64,000 bases of DNA from Acinetobacter variabilis (GTDB lineage: Bacteria > Pseudomonadota > Gammaproteobacteria > Pseudomonadales > Moraxellaceae), in contig NZ_KB850113.1 in the NCBI RefSeq assembly GCF_000369625.1, forward strand, positions 752,641 to 816,640. Reading direction: 5' to 3'. The notes under the pieces were generated by a model. The model ran no database searches. It was not told the DNA's origin and was given only the letters and a program-made list of their open reading frames with translations. Position 1 is the stretch's first letter, and each line of letters starts with the position of its first letter. Positions 35,664 through 44,674 of this stretch are shown here, piece after piece. Position numbers and translations under genes: made by a program.

Positions 35664-37154
35664 GTGCAATTAGACGACTGGATTCATCAGGAACCGAAAC
35701 AGTTTGAATATTTCCATCGGATGATGGGATATATCATGCTGTCTCTGGTTCTGATCGTCTATCACTATACGGAGCCGGATACCAATTACCAGATTTTCGT
35801 TCCGTTGTTTCTGGCACTGGTCTTGGTGATCACACCGAAATTATCCCGGTGGATGATTTATAAATACGACTATAATTTAAAACGTAATTTCTTCTTTGTT
35901 CTAGATGTGATTATCGTATCGGTTGTACTTGCAGCTGTGCATCTGGATCTGGTGTTGTCCCTGCTGGCAGTGGTCACATTGCTGTATACTGCCATTAATA
36001 ACAAGATTTCATTCATGATGGTGTCACTGGCTGGCCTGATTGGCACGATGATCTTTTATCTGTCTACCATTGGTATTTTTGGATTTACCAGCTATTTCAG
36101 TCCAACCAGTACCGAACTCACCGTACTAGGTTTCATCTGTCTGATTACTTATATTGGTGTTGGAAATTTCTATCAAAGCGGTCGTATGCAATATATGACC
36201 CAGAAGAAAAACCATTACTTCGACCAGATGAACCGTTATATGGAATTCGCCAATCAACTCAGCCGTTATGCGCCAGTGCAGTTATGGCAATCCATCATGA
36301 AAGGCGAATCTGAAGCTAAGATCGAATACAAACGTAAAAAACTCACGATTTTCTTTTCGGATATTCAGGGATTTACAGAGCTTTCTGAAACTCTGATTCC
36401 GGATGACTTGGCTTTCCTGCTGAATGACTATTTAAGTCATATGACTGAAATCGCCAAGAAATATGAAGCAACAGTCGATAAGTTTATGGGTGATGCCATC
36501 CTGATCTTCTTTGGCGATCCGCATTCAGATGGTGTAGAGCAGGATGCTAAAAACTGTCTGGAAATGGCAATTTCAATGCGTCAGCAAATGAAATTGTTAC
36601 GCGAACGCTGGATCAAAATGGGTTATCCGCCATTACATATCCGTATGGGGATTTCAACCGGTTATTGCCACGTGGGGAACTATGGCGCCAATCACCGTAT
36701 GGCCTATACGATTGTTGGTCGTGATGCCAATCTGGCTGCACGCTTACAAAGTGCTGCGGAAGTTGATGAAATCCTGATTTCTGAAGATACCCATAACCTG
36801 ATCAAAAATGACTATCTATGTGCACCTAAAGAGCCAATTTTCCTGAAAGGGATTAAGGCACCAGTTCGCACCTGGCAGGTGATGGAAAAATATGCCTTCC
36901 AGAAAGTTGAATATCAACGCTGGTTTGATTATGAATATAAAGGTTTCCATTTACTGTTAAATCTGGATGAAGTGCAAAACTATGATTACCCAGAGTTGCT
37001 GCATGTGCTGGAGAAAATGATTAAACGCATTCAAACCCAGCAGCAACTGACCAACTCTCAAGGAATTGTGAAATTAAAACTTGAAGATGAAGTGATTGAG
37101 CCTTTATCTACTGATGAAGCATTTCGAGCAGCTGAACGATCAAAAGTCATCTAA
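35664..37154 (+). CDS. Membrane class III adenylate/guanylate cyclase
   Basis: A 496-residue protein: about six membrane helices in residues 20-180, a short helical linker, a class III cyclase domain (about 220-400) and a 90-residue C-terminal tail. The two metal-binding aspartates are present, Asp233 in FFSDIQGFTEL and Asp277 in VDKFMGDAIL, with Lys273 in the purine-binding position and NLAARLQ for the catalytic Asn/Arg. cAMP synthesis is the likelier reaction; relatives in A. baumannii have been studied as the adenylate cyclase CavA, but orthology is inferred. The start is GTG, supported by AAGAGAG seven bases upstream. Confidence 0.9.
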   Translation: MQLDDWIHQEPKQFEYFHRMMGYIMLSLVLIVYHYTEPDTNYQIFVPLFLALVLVITPKLSRWMIYKYDYNLKRNFFFVLDVIIVSVVLAAVHLDLVLSLLAVVTLLYTAINNKISFMMVSLAGLIGTMIFYLSTIGIFGFTSYFSPTSTELTVLGFICLITYIGVGNFYQSGRMQYMTQKKNHYFDQMNRYMEFANQLSRYAPVQLWQSIMKGESEAKIEYKRKKLTIFFSDIQGFTELSETLIPDDLAFLLNDYLSHMTEIAKKYEATVDKFMGDAILIFFGDPHSDGVEQDAKNCLEMAISMRQQMKLLRERWIKMGYPPLHIRMGISTGYCHVGNYGANHRMAYTIVGRDANLAARLQSAAEVDEILISEDTHNLIKNDYLCAPKEPIFLKGIKAPVRTWQVMEKYAFQKVEYQRWFDYEYKGFHLLLNLDEVQNYDYPELLHVLEKMIKRIQTQQQLTNSQGIVKLKLEDEVIEPLSTDEAFRAAERSKVI

Positions 37155-37186
37155 TTTTTATGATTTAAATAAATAATAAAGACCAT

Positions 37187-37214
37187 AAAAAACCACGCCT
37201 AAGCGTGGTTTTTT
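37187..37214. terminator. Bidirectional intrinsic terminator
   Basis: AACCACGC/GCGTGGTT stem with CTAA loop, As left and Ts right; ends both the cyclase gene and the isc operon. A near-identical hairpin ends pldA at 55828. Confidence 0.9.
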
Positions 37215-37225
37215 GATTTTGAATC

Positions 37226-37564
37226 TTAATGATTTTCTGAAGCATGGTTGATGGTGTATTTTGGAATTTCAACTTCCAGATCTTCATCTACAATCTTCAC
37301 TTGGCAAGACAGACGAGAGTCGGGTTCTAAACCCCAAGCACGATCGAGTAAGTCAGCTTCGACATCATTCATGTCTTCAAGGCTGTCGAAACCGCGACGG
37401 ACAATTACGTGGCAAGTGGTACATGCACATGACATATCACACGCATGTTCAATCTTGATTCCGTTTTTCAGCATGCTTTCACATAGATTGGCATCTTGTT
37501 CAACTTCAAACTCAGCGCCTTCAGGGCAAATTTGCGCATGTGGAAGAACTTTAATACGTGGCAT
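37226..37564 (-). CDS. fdx: ISC-type [2Fe-2S] ferredoxin
   Basis: A 112-residue ferredoxin, last gene of the isc operon. Cluster ligands Cys42, Cys48 and Cys51 (ACDMSCACTTC) and Cys87 (SRLSCQV) are at the same positions as in E. coli Fdx (111 residues). It supplies electrons for iron-sulfur cluster assembly on IscU. It follows hscA by 15 bases and is closed by a shared terminator. No iscX follows. Confidence 0.96.
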   Translation of the reverse strand: MPRIKVLPHAQICPEGAEFEVEQDANLCESMLKNGIKIEHACDMSCACTTCHVIVRRGFDSLEDMNDVEADLLDRAWGLEPDSRLSCQVKIVDEDLEVEIPKYTINHASENH

Positions 37565-37579
37565 AGTCTTTACCTTAAA

Positions 37580-39439
37580 TTAGTTTGAGTTTGACCAATC
37601 GTCGAGTTTAGTGCCTTTAAGGGCAGCATCAATATGTTGATTCATGCGCAGAGCAGCAAATGCATCACTATGTATTTTAAGCTGTTCTACTGCAGATTCA
37701 ATGGCTTTGATATCTGTACCTTGTAGCTCGGACTCAAGTCGTGCTTGCGCAGCAGTCAGTTCTGCCAATTGCTGTTCATTCATCAATTGAGCATCTACTT
37801 TCAGTGCCTGAACCAGTGCTTCAAGTTCACGTTGTGCTTCCACCTTGGTTTCCTGCAGATGACGAAGATTTTTATCTTCTTCAGCAAACTGATAACCTTC
37901 TAACAATAGGCGTTCAGTATCTTCACTCGACAGACCATAAGATGGTTTGATATCGATTTGTGCAGTCACACCTGAAGTCATTTCTTTGGCAGAAACGGTT
38001 AACAAGCCATCTGCATCCACTTGGAAAGTCACTTCAATGCGTGCTTGACCTGCAGTCATTGGAGGAATACCATGCAGGACAAAACGGCCTAAGCTACGAC
38101 AATGTTCTACCAGATCACGTTCACCTTGAACTACGTGAATCAGCATAGCGGTTTGGCCATCCTGATAGGTCGTAAATTCCTGGCGACGTGCGACTGGAAT
38201 CGCGGTATTACGTGAAATCAGACGTTCAACCAGGCCACCCATAGTTTCCAGACCAAGAGAAAGTGGAGTCACATCTAATAATAATGATCCATCTTTGCTG
38301 TTACCAATGAGCTGATTTGCTGTAATTGAAGCACCAATCGCAACCACTTCATCCGGGTTAATGGTGCAAAGTGGTTCTTGGTTAAACACATCACGCACTG
38401 CCTTTTGCACAGCATATGAACGGGTAGAACCACCCACAAGAACTACATTCTGAATATCATCAAGTTCTAGCTTAGCATCACGCATGACACGCTTACATAC
38501 GCTGATGGTTTTATCCAAAGCAACTTTGATAATTTCTTCAAAAGTCGGACGATCTAAAGTCAGGCTTTGGTCAAGCAGCTTTAATTCAACTGAGTCAGCA
38601 TCAGATAATGCTTCTTTAGCTTTACGCGCAGCAGTAATGAAATGCGCATATTCAGCATCATCTAGGGTTTCGATATTAAGCTGTTTTTTAGCCCATTTCA
38701 GAATCAGACGATCCAAATCATCACCACCCAGAGCAGTATGGCCGCCAGTCGCCAATACTTCGAATACGCCTTGAGAGAAACGCAGAATGGATACGTCAAA
38801 GGTACCGCCACCCAAGTCATAAATCACATAGTTGCGATCTGTGCTCAAGTTGGTTTCTTGATCCAGTCCATAAGCTACCGCAGCAGCCGTTGGTTCATTC
38901 AATAAACGCAGAACATTTAAACCAGCCAGTTGCGCAGCATCACGTGTTGCCTGACGTTGTGCTTCATCAAAGTATGCAGGAACCGTAATCACGGCACCGT
39001 TAATCTCATTTTTTAAGCTGGCTTCAGCACGTTCTTTGAGCTGCTTTAAAATTTCCGCAGAAATTTCAACTGGCGTTTTACGACCTTGTGCAGTTTCAAA
39101 TGCTGGCATTTCATTCGCTTCGCCCACCAAGGCATAAGGATGCTGGAATTTGATATCTGCTTGGGAGCGACCCATAAAACGTTTTACGGATACAATCGTA
39201 TTTTTAGGATCGGTGGTAATAAAAGGTTTGGCATCATCGCCATATTCAGTGCTTTGTGCTGCATAATGAACGATAGAAGGAAGTAACACACGACCTTGTT
39301 CATCTTTGAGTACTTTGGCTTGACCTGAAAGAACCGTGGCAACCAAAGAGTGGGTGGTGCCTAAATCGATACCAATCGCAATGCGGTGTTCATGTGGTGC
39401 ACTTGATTGACCTGGTTCTGCAATCTGCAAGAGAGCCAT
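37580..39439 (-). CDS. hscA: Iron-sulfur assembly chaperone HscA
   Basis: A 619-residue Hsp70 homologue dedicated to IscU, compared with 616 in E. coli. Nucleotide-binding domain: [27 protein letters not shown] (here [13 protein letters not shown]), [13 protein letters not shown] and [13 protein letters not shown]. The substrate domain begins around residue 390 ([14 protein letters not shown]). It uses ATP to release clusters from IscU with HscB. Lies 39 bases downstream of hscB. Confidence 0.97.
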   Translation of the reverse strand: MALLQIAEPGQSSAPHEHRIAIGIDLGTTHSLVATVLSGQAKVLKDEQGRVLLPSIVHYAAQSTEYGDDAKPFITTDPKNTIVSVKRFMGRSQADIKFQHPYALVGEANEMPAFETAQGRKTPVEISAEILKQLKERAEASLKNEINGAVITVPAYFDEAQRQATRDAAQLAGLNVLRLLNEPTAAAVAYGLDQETNLSTDRNYVIYDLGGGTFDVSILRFSQGVFEVLATGGHTALGGDDLDRLILKWAKKQLNIETLDDAEYAHFITAARKAKEALSDADSVELKLLDQSLTLDRPTFEEIIKVALDKTISVCKRVMRDAKLELDDIQNVVLVGGSTRSYAVQKAVRDVFNQEPLCTINPDEVVAIGASITANQLIGNSKDGSLLLDVTPLSLGLETMGGLVERLISRNTAIPVARRQEFTTYQDGQTAMLIHVVQGERDLVEHCRSLGRFVLHGIPPMTAGQARIEVTFQVDADGLLTVSAKEMTSGVTAQIDIKPSYGLSSEDTERLLLEGYQFAEEDKNLRHLQETKVEAQRELEALVQALKVDAQLMNEQQLAELTAAQARLESELQGTDIKAIESAVEQLKIHSDAFAALRMNQHIDAALKGTKLDDWSNSN

Positions 39440-39478
39440 AGTGTTACATCCTTTGCACGTTAAAATTAAATAGAAAAA

Positions 39479-39994
39479 TTAAAATTCATCATCAAGATCA
39501 AAGCTGTCATCATCCAGGAAACGGTCTTCCGCTTTGTCGATGTCCGCCATGACTTTAACAAAGAAACGCAGTTTACGCACGGTATCGCGAGCTTCACCCC
39601 AGTCTTCATCTTCATAGTCGATTTTGAACTCACGAACCAGACCATCAATCCATTGCTGAACTTCAACTTTCAGAGAAGAAAGATCTTCAGCAGATGAGGC
39701 TTCATCTAATTGTTCGCGAATTTCCAGCGCATCCTGAAGAAATTCAAAATCGCTAATAGACTGATCCAGATGATAGTCCTGTTTTTTTAAAGACAGTAAA
39801 TAAGCTGCACGGCTATCAACCGCTGACAAAGCCTTGAATGCCTGGTTGATCTCGCTTGATTTAATCAAAGCCTGATCTTTATCTTCAGCTTTATCGGGGT
39901 GATATTGTTGCTGCAACTTTAAAAACTCTGCTTTTAAAGTGGCTAAATCAATATCGAGTGCTACAGGAAGATTGAACAACTCAAAATGATTCAT
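39479..39994 (-). CDS. hscB: Iron-sulfur assembly co-chaperone HscB
   Basis: A 171-residue J-protein (E. coli 171). The N-terminal J domain (about 1-75) has the essential HPD tripeptide in QQQYHPDKAED, and the C-terminal three-helix domain that docks IscU follows (about 90-165). It stimulates HscA ATPase and delivers IscU. Separated from iscA by 132 bases containing a strong stem-loop, so its expression may be partly uncoupled from iscRSUA. Confidence 0.96.
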   Translation of the reverse strand: MNHFELFNLPVALDIDLATLKAEFLKLQQQYHPDKAEDKDQALIKSSEINQAFKALSAVDSRAAYLLSLKKQDYHLDQSISDFEFLQDALEIREQLDEASSAEDLSSLKVEVQQWIDGLVREFKIDYEDEDWGEARDTVRKLRFFVKVMADIDKAEDRFLDDDSFDLDDEF

Positions 39995-40068
39995 GGGAGA
40001 TAGAGTCCGCGATTAATATGCAAAAATGATTAAGCTTGATGACAATTAAAATAACTTGCCTAAATGCA

Positions 40069-40099
40069 ATTAAAACAGTGTATTTCACACTGTTTTAAT
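40069..40099 (-). terminator. Stem-loop between iscA and hscB, possible partial terminator
   Basis: A perfect 13-base stem (ATTAAAACAGTGT with its complement) around a five-base loop. Read on the operon strand the GC part is CAGTGT/ACACTG followed by TTTTAAT. It may stop a fraction of transcripts or mark an RNA-processing point. Confidence 0.55.
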
Positions 40100-40126
40100 G
40101 CTGAAAAAAGAGAATTATTGTTGCAA

Positions 40127-40447
40127 TCAGACAGTGAATGACTCACCACAACCACATTCGCCTTTTTTATTTGGGTTATTAAATTCGAAGCCTTCGTTCA
40201 AGCCGTTTTTCACGTAGTCCATTTCTAGACCTTCGAGATAAACCAGACTTTTTGGGTCTACGAAAACTTTAACACCAAACTGTTCAAAGACCTGGTCATG
40301 AGTGTCGACTTCGTCAACAAACTCAAGAACATAAGCAAGACCAGAACAGCCTGAAGTTTTCACACCAACACGAATGCCTTCACCCTTACCGCGACTTTTG
40401 AGGTAATTGCTGATATGAGTTGCTGCATTTTCAGTTAAGTGGATCAT
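40127..40447 (-). CDS. iscA: Iron-sulfur cluster assembly protein IscA
   Basis: A 106-residue A-type carrier. The three conserved cysteines are visible: Cys34 in [10 protein letters not shown] and the C-terminal pair Cys98/Cys100 in GECGCGESF. Length agrees with E. coli IscA (107). It accepts or delivers iron or clusters, mainly for [4Fe-4S] targets. Lies 36 bases downstream of iscU. Confidence 0.97.
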   Translation of the reverse strand: MIHLTENAATHISNYLKSRGKGEGIRVGVKTSGCSGLAYVLEFVDEVDTHDQVFEQFGVKVFVDPKSLVYLEGLEMDYVKNGLNEGFEFNNPNKKGECGCGESFTV

Positions 40448-40483
40448 GAAAACTCCGTGAATCTTTCTTCAAAAAACGAATGA

Positions 40484-40870
40484 TTAAGCTTTAGACTTCT
40501 TGTTACGGTAGTCTTCAACAGCCGCTTTAATTGCATCTTCAGCCAATACAGAGCAGTGCACTTTTACTGGTGGAAGAGCCAATTCATTTGCGATATCAAT
40601 GTTTTTGATCGCTTGTGCTTGGTCTAAGGTTTTACCTTTTAACCATTCAGTCACTAATGAACTTGATGCAATTGCAGAACCGCAACCATAAGTTTTAAAA
40701 CGTGCTTCTTCAATCACGCCTTCATCATTAACCTGGATCTGTAAACGCATTACGTCACCACAAGCAGGTGCACCGACCATACCAGTACCAACGTTTTCTG
40801 CATTTTTGTCTAAAACACCAACGTTACGTGGGTTTTCGTAATGATCAATTACTTTTTCGCTATAAGCCAT
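40484..40870 (-). CDS. iscU: Iron-sulfur cluster scaffold IscU
   Basis: A 128-residue scaffold, exactly the E. coli length. Cluster ligands Cys37 (GAPACGDV), Cys63 (TYGCGSA) and Cys106 (VKVHCSVL) and the HscA-recognition motif LPPVK just before Cys106 are all intact. Clusters are built here with sulfur from IscS. A hairpin sits in the 104-base gap separating it from iscS. Confidence 0.98.
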   Translation of the reverse strand: MAYSEKVIDHYENPRNVGVLDKNAENVGTGMVGAPACGDVMRLQIQVNDEGVIEEARFKTYGCGSAIASSSLVTEWLKGKTLDQAQAIKNIDIANELALPPVKVHCSVLAEDAIKAAVEDYRNKKSKA

Positions 40871-40934
40871 ATTGCTTCTCCAAAACTCGGGGTCAGCCTT
40901 AATATAAATATGGGGATTAAAAATTTTTTATCAA

Positions 40935-40964
40935 TGAGATAGCGATATAAATACAGCTATCTCA
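40935..40964. repeat. Stem-loop between iscS and iscU
   Basis: TGAGATAGC/GCTATCTCA, nine-base perfect stem with a 12-base loop, in the iscS-iscU gap. No T run on the operon strand, so more likely an RNA-stability or processing element than a terminator. Confidence 0.5.
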
Positions 40965-40974
40965 GAGTCAAAAA

Positions 40975-42192
40975 TTAGTGCTCAGCCCATTCAACTGTAG
41001 AAAGGTCGATACCTTCTTTGTACATATCCCAAAGCGGAGAAAGTTCACGTAATTTCTCAACAGCAGCTTTAGTAATATTTAAAACGTGATCGATATCTTC
41101 TTCAGTGGTGTACTTACCAAAGCTGAAGCGGATCGAACTATGTGCAAGCTCATCAGAAAGACCTAATGCACGAAGTACATAAGATGGTTCAAGTGTTGCA
41201 GACGTACATGCTGAACCTGAAGATACCGCTGCATCTTTCAATGCCATCATCAATGATTCACCTTCAACAAAGTTGAAACTTACGTTTAGGTAGTTTGCAA
41301 CGTTTTGAGTTGGGTGACCATTCAGGAATACCTGTTCAAGACCTTGTAAGCCATTCCAAAGCTTGTCACGAAGTACACGTAAACGAGCTTGTTCAGACTG
41401 TAAATTTTTACCTGCAAGTTCAAATGCTTCACCCATACCAACGATCTGGTGAGTTGCAAGAGTACCTGAACGCATACCGCGTTCATGACCGCCACCATGC
41501 ATTTGTGCTTTTAGACGTACACGTGGTGAACGACGTACGAACAGGGCACCAATACCTTTAGGACCATAAATTTTATGTGCAGAGAAGCTCATCAAATCGA
41601 CTTTCAATTGAGAAAGATCGATTTCAACTTTACCCGCAGCCTGTGCGGCATCAACGTGGAAGAAAATCTTTTTCGCACGGGTGATTTCACCAATCGCAGC
41701 AACATTAGTTGTCGTACCGATTTCGTTGTTTACCATCATTAGGGAAACAAGAATGGTATCTGGACGGATTGCTGCTTCAACCATTTCTGGAGTAATTAAG
41801 CCAGTTTTTGGTTGCGGATCAAGATAAGTAATCTCAAAACCTTCAGACTCTAGCTCACGACATGTATCCAAAATTGCTTTATGTTCAATTTTAGAAGTAA
41901 TGATGTGTTTGCCTTTAGATGCATAGAATTGAGCTACACCTTTCAATGCAAGGTTGTCAGATTCTGTTGCACCCGAAGTCCATACGATTTCACGCGGATC
42001 AGCTTTTACTAAATTCGCCACTTGTTCACGGGCGTATTCAACTTTTTCTTCCGCTTGCCAGCCATAAGCATGTGAACGAGATGCTGCATTACCGAAGGTG
42101 CCTTCGAAAGTTAAGCATTCCATCATACGTTCTGCAACTTGAGGATCTACCGGAGTTGTTGCTGCATAGTCAAGATAAATCGGACGTTTCAT
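40975..42192 (-). CDS. iscS: Cysteine desulfurase IscS
   Basis: A 405-residue PLP enzyme that takes sulfur from cysteine (E. coli IscS 404). The Schiff-base Lys207 is in [12 protein letters not shown] and the persulfide-carrying Cys329 in [13 protein letters not shown], in register with E. coli Lys206 and Cys328. The ATG giving [16 protein letters not shown] is chosen because it matches the family start and has ACAGG upstream; a longer frame reaches back into iscR. It starts one base after the iscR stop codon, so both are translated from one message. Confidence 0.98.
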   Translation of the reverse strand: MKRPIYLDYAATTPVDPQVAERMMECLTFEGTFGNAASRSHAYGWQAEEKVEYAREQVANLVKADPREIVWTSGATESDNLALKGVAQFYASKGKHIITSKIEHKAILDTCRELESEGFEITYLDPQPKTGLITPEMVEAAIRPDTILVSLMMVNNEIGTTTNVAAIGEITRAKKIFFHVDAAQAAGKVEIDLSQLKVDLMSFSAHKIYGPKGIGALFVRRSPRVRLKAQMHGGGHERGMRSGTLATHQIVGMGEAFELAGKNLQSEQARLRVLRDKLWNGLQGLEQVFLNGHPTQNVANYLNVSFNFVEGESLMMALKDAAVSSGSACTSATLEPSYVLRALGLSDELAHSSIRFSFGKYTTEEDIDHVLNITKAAVEKLRELSPLWDMYKEGIDLSTVEWAEH

Positions 42193-42193
42193 G

Positions 42194-42667
42194 TCAAATA
42201 CCTGTAACCGATAAAAGGGCTGAATCAATGTTTGCTGAATTTTGGCGTAATGACACGGTTTGTACGTTGTCACGGGCTACAAGGTCAGCAAGGGTGATTT
42301 TTGCGAGATAATCGGCAATGTGATGGGAGAGTTCTTGCCATAAATCATGAGTCAAGCACATCGCGCCATTTTGGCAGTTGCCTTTATGGTCACAGCGAGT
42401 CGCATCAACTGTTTCGTTTACAGCTTCAATAATTGCTAACACAGTAATTTCATCTGCGCTGCGTGCTAAATGGTATCCACCATTGGCACCGCGAACACTC
42501 GAAACTAGACCATGACGTTTTAGTTTCGCAAATAACTGCTCGAGATAGGCAACAGAAATAGTTTGACGTGCTGCAATTTCAGCAAGCGTGATCGTTTGTT
42601 CAGATGGCTGCAAAGCTAAATCAAGTAGAGCAGTCACTGCGTAGCGACCGCGAGTGGTTAGGCGCAT
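42194..42667 (-). CDS. iscR: Iron-sulfur-responsive regulator IscR
   Basis: A 157-residue Rrf2-family regulator. The helix-turn-helix is at about 1-65 ([39 protein letters not shown]) and the [2Fe-2S] ligands are Cys92, Cys98, Cys104 and His107 ([17 protein letters not shown]). With its cluster it represses the isc promoter; without it, it controls other genes. An excellent type 1 binding site overlaps the promoter upstream. The ATG is chosen to match the universal [11 protein letters not shown] start, four codons inside a longer frame. Confidence 0.97.
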   Translation of the reverse strand: MRLTTRGRYAVTALLDLALQPSEQTITLAEIAARQTISVAYLEQLFAKLKRHGLVSSVRGANGGYHLARSADEITVLAIIEAVNETVDATRCDHKGNCQNGAMCLTHDLWQELSHHIADYLAKITLADLVARDNVQTVSLRQNSANIDSALLSVTGI

Positions 42668-42700
42668 GATTCGATACACATGGTTAGACTAGATGTGTAG

Positions 42701-42735
42701 ATTTTATGAATCCCGACTAAATTAGTCAAGTTATT
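42701..42735 (-). promoter_or_regulatory. isc operon promoter overlapped by an IscR type 1 site
   Basis: Minus strand: TTGACT (42724-42729), 17-base spacer, TAAAAT (42701-42706). The palindrome GACTAAATTAGTC (42714-42726) with flanking CC and AAGTTAT matches the type 1 IscR consensus and covers the -35 box and the spacer, as expected for autorepression. Confidence 0.8.
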
Positions 42736-42778
42736 TTTGTGAATGGCGAGCGTATTTAATTTTCTGAAATTGAAAGAA

Positions 42779-43429
42779 TTACGCACTGATCCAATTATAC
42801 ACTAATAATGCAATCAAAAGTACTGTGATTATACTAAAGGCCATATTGATCTGCTTTTGACGGCGTTCCATACGTTTAATGCGGTTGCGATACTGTTTAA
42901 CTTCAACTTGCAGGCTATTAATTTTAGAACGTTGATCTTCAATTTTCTTTAATAAAGGCGCAATACGTTTTCTTGATGAAACAATATCGGTCTCATCTGC
43001 TGGTGGTTCAGATAACCAGTGTTTCCAGTCGGACAATACTTTAGGTAAGGCAAATAAAGTCAGTAAATCACGGAATTCGTCTTTTAAAACTTGATTCCCG
43101 TCAATACGCATCGCACGAATGCTTCTGCGATTGCCAAAGATAAAGATCTTAATCAGATCCATTAAAGTGGTGCGAACATCCAGATCAATAACTCTGCCTG
43201 GTGCTTTATAGTCAAATAACAGCCCGTCTTTGGTAAACTGAATATAGAAATCAAAATATGGAATATAACTATTGATTTTTATTGTAATATTCTCATCTAC
43301 AAACTTCTTCGCCTGAAGTGCAACAACACGGTCATGTTTGAGAATGAACGTGAATATTGTTTCTAAAACGATCAAAGTCATCGTAAGCAACAAATGTGGT
43401 TGATTTTGACTTTGTTGCGATTCACTCAT
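42779..43429 (-). CDS. SCP2/UbiJ-like protein with coiled coil and C-terminal membrane anchor
   Basis: A 216-residue protein. Residues 15-135 (LETIFTFILKHDRVVALQAKKF, FDFYIQFTKDGLLFDY, VDLDVRTTLMDLIKIFIFG) resemble the sterol-carrier-protein-2-like lipid-binding fold of UbiJ, by pattern rather than strong identity. Then comes a basic coiled coil (about 160-195, IEDQRSKINSLQVEVKQYRN) and a last hydrophobic helix (about 197-213). It may bind a lipid at the inner membrane. No ubiE or ubiB nearby, so it is not the standard UbiJ locus. Divergent from a phasin-like gene. Confidence 0.65.
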   Translation of the reverse strand: MSESQQSQNQPHLLLTMTLIVLETIFTFILKHDRVVALQAKKFVDENITIKINSYIPYFDFYIQFTKDGLLFDYKAPGRVIDLDVRTTLMDLIKIFIFGNRRSIRAMRIDGNQVLKDEFRDLLTLFALPKVLSDWKHWLSEPPADETDIVSSRKRIAPLLKKIEDQRSKINSLQVEVKQYRNRIKRMERRQKQINMAFSIITVLLIALLVYNWISA

Positions 43430-43634
43430 ATATACAACCAATCCTTACCTGAAAATTAAAATGGAAAAGCATCCTGCTGAGTAAAAGATTTCAGGGTTAA
43501 ATCAAATTAGACTTGAAATAAAGTGCTTTGTAGAACACTTTAGCAAATCTATCAAGCCCTAAATTTGCTATTATGCGGTGATTTTGTAGATAATTTTATG
43601 ATATTTGCATAGAAAATAAGCAGGAGTCGTGTAC

Positions 43635-44114
43635 ATGGATAAAACAAAAACGACACAAGATACAGATCAGGAATTGATTGAAAAACCAGTGAAGGGTAAG
43701 TCAAAGTCTGCCTCAGAGCGACGTTCGATGCTGGACTTTCGTAAATATACCAAGCAGATCTGGTTAGCTGGCCTTGGGGCATTTTCCCGCGCAGAGGAAG
43801 AAGGCAATAAACTGTTTGACTCGCTGGTCAAGGTCGGAGAAGAGCTGGAATCCAAAACAGTCGATATTGCAGATCAAACTGTGGAAAAAGTCTCCGAGAA
43901 AGCACACGAATCTGTGACAGATACCAAAGATAAGGCTGAAAAACTGATCGACAACTCTGTTCATCATTCCTTGAATCGTATAGGATTAGTGACACTGAAG
44001 GATGTAAAACATCTGGAGCGTTTAATTCTTCAGTTGCATGCCAAGGTTGATGAATTGACCTTGCAGCAAGAAAAAATACAGAAAGAATTATCGGAAAAAA
44101 TACACACAAAATGA
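43635..44114 (+). CDS. Phasin-like / polyhydroxyalkanoate granule-associated protein
   Basis: A 159-residue, highly charged helical protein. The block TKQIWLAGLGAFSRAEEEGNK (20-residue core IWLAGLGAFSRAEEEGNK) is the signature of the PhaF/PhaI/PhaM-type granule-associated family; the middle is a Lys/Asp/Glu amphipathic repeat and the end a coiled coil (VKHLERLILQLHAKVDELT). Such proteins coat polyhydroxyalkanoate granules or bind DNA, but no PHA synthase is in this window, so a general structural role is possible. The ATG is chosen because CAGGAG is eight bases upstream; a GTG two codons earlier is too close. Confidence 0.8.
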   Translation: MDKTKTTQDTDQELIEKPVKGKSKSASERRSMLDFRKYTKQIWLAGLGAFSRAEEEGNKLFDSLVKVGEELESKTVDIADQTVEKVSEKAHESVTDTKDKAEKLIDNSVHHSLNRIGLVTLKDVKHLERLILQLHAKVDELTLQQEKIQKELSEKIHTK

Positions 44115-44271
44115 TTTTCTTCATAATTCAATGTTTTTTTCGCATATATTTTAAAAAAAAAGAGGTTTATAAGTATTGCGTTTATACCTAAAGCATTGCT
44201 ATAAAGGCGTTATGGTAGTTTAAACAAATTCTTGGACCTTAAATAAACGATATTAAGAGGACGTAGTTTTC

Positions 44272-44544
44272 ATGAATAAATCAGAATTAATTGATGCAAT
44301 TGCAGAGAAAGGGGGATTATCTAAGGCTGACGCAGGTAAAGCTTTAGATGCTACAATTGCTTCTGTTACTGAAGCTTTAAAAGCGGGTGATACAGTAACT
44401 CTAGTTGGTTTCGGTACTTTCGGCGTTAAAGAGCGTGCTGCACGTACTGGCCGTAATCCACAAACTGGTGCTACTCTTGAAATTAAAGCAAGCAAAGTAC
44501 CTAGCTTCAAAGCAGGTAAAGGCTTAAAAGACGCTGTTGCTTAA
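44272..44544 (+). CDS. hupB: HU-family DNA-binding protein
   Basis: A 90-residue nucleoid protein: [43 protein letters not shown] (the DNA-minor-groove arm with the conserved RNPQTG and Pro) and the terminal [15 protein letters not shown]. It bends and compacts DNA as a dimer. Its placement before ppiD is the same as in E. coli and Pseudomonas, supporting hupB rather than hupA. A GAGGA ribosome binding site lies 11 bases upstream. Own terminator. Confidence 0.97.
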   Translation: MNKSELIDAIAEKGGLSKADAGKALDATIASVTEALKAGDTVTLVGFGTFGVKERAARTGRNPQTGATLEIKASKVPSFKAGKGLKDAVA

Positions 44545-44558
44545 GCTGCTTCAATCCT

Positions 44559-44586
44559 AAAACGCGCCTTCTTTGGCGCGTTTTTT
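44559..44586 (+). terminator. Intrinsic terminator of hupB
   Basis: AACGCGCC/GGCGCGTT stem, TTCTTT loop, T tail. Confidence 0.9.
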
Positions 44587-44674
44587 ATTGATAGATTTAA
44601 TTGTTTTGATTAACACATTCATTCAATGGGTTTTTTCGGTTAAAATCCTCTGCAAATAAAATATTGGAATACTT

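Noticed and set aside
42194..42273. Longer iscS start that overlaps iscR
   Set aside because: The extra 27 residues are the antisense-free but out-of-frame iscR end; the family start [14 protein letters not shown] and its ribosome binding site fit better.
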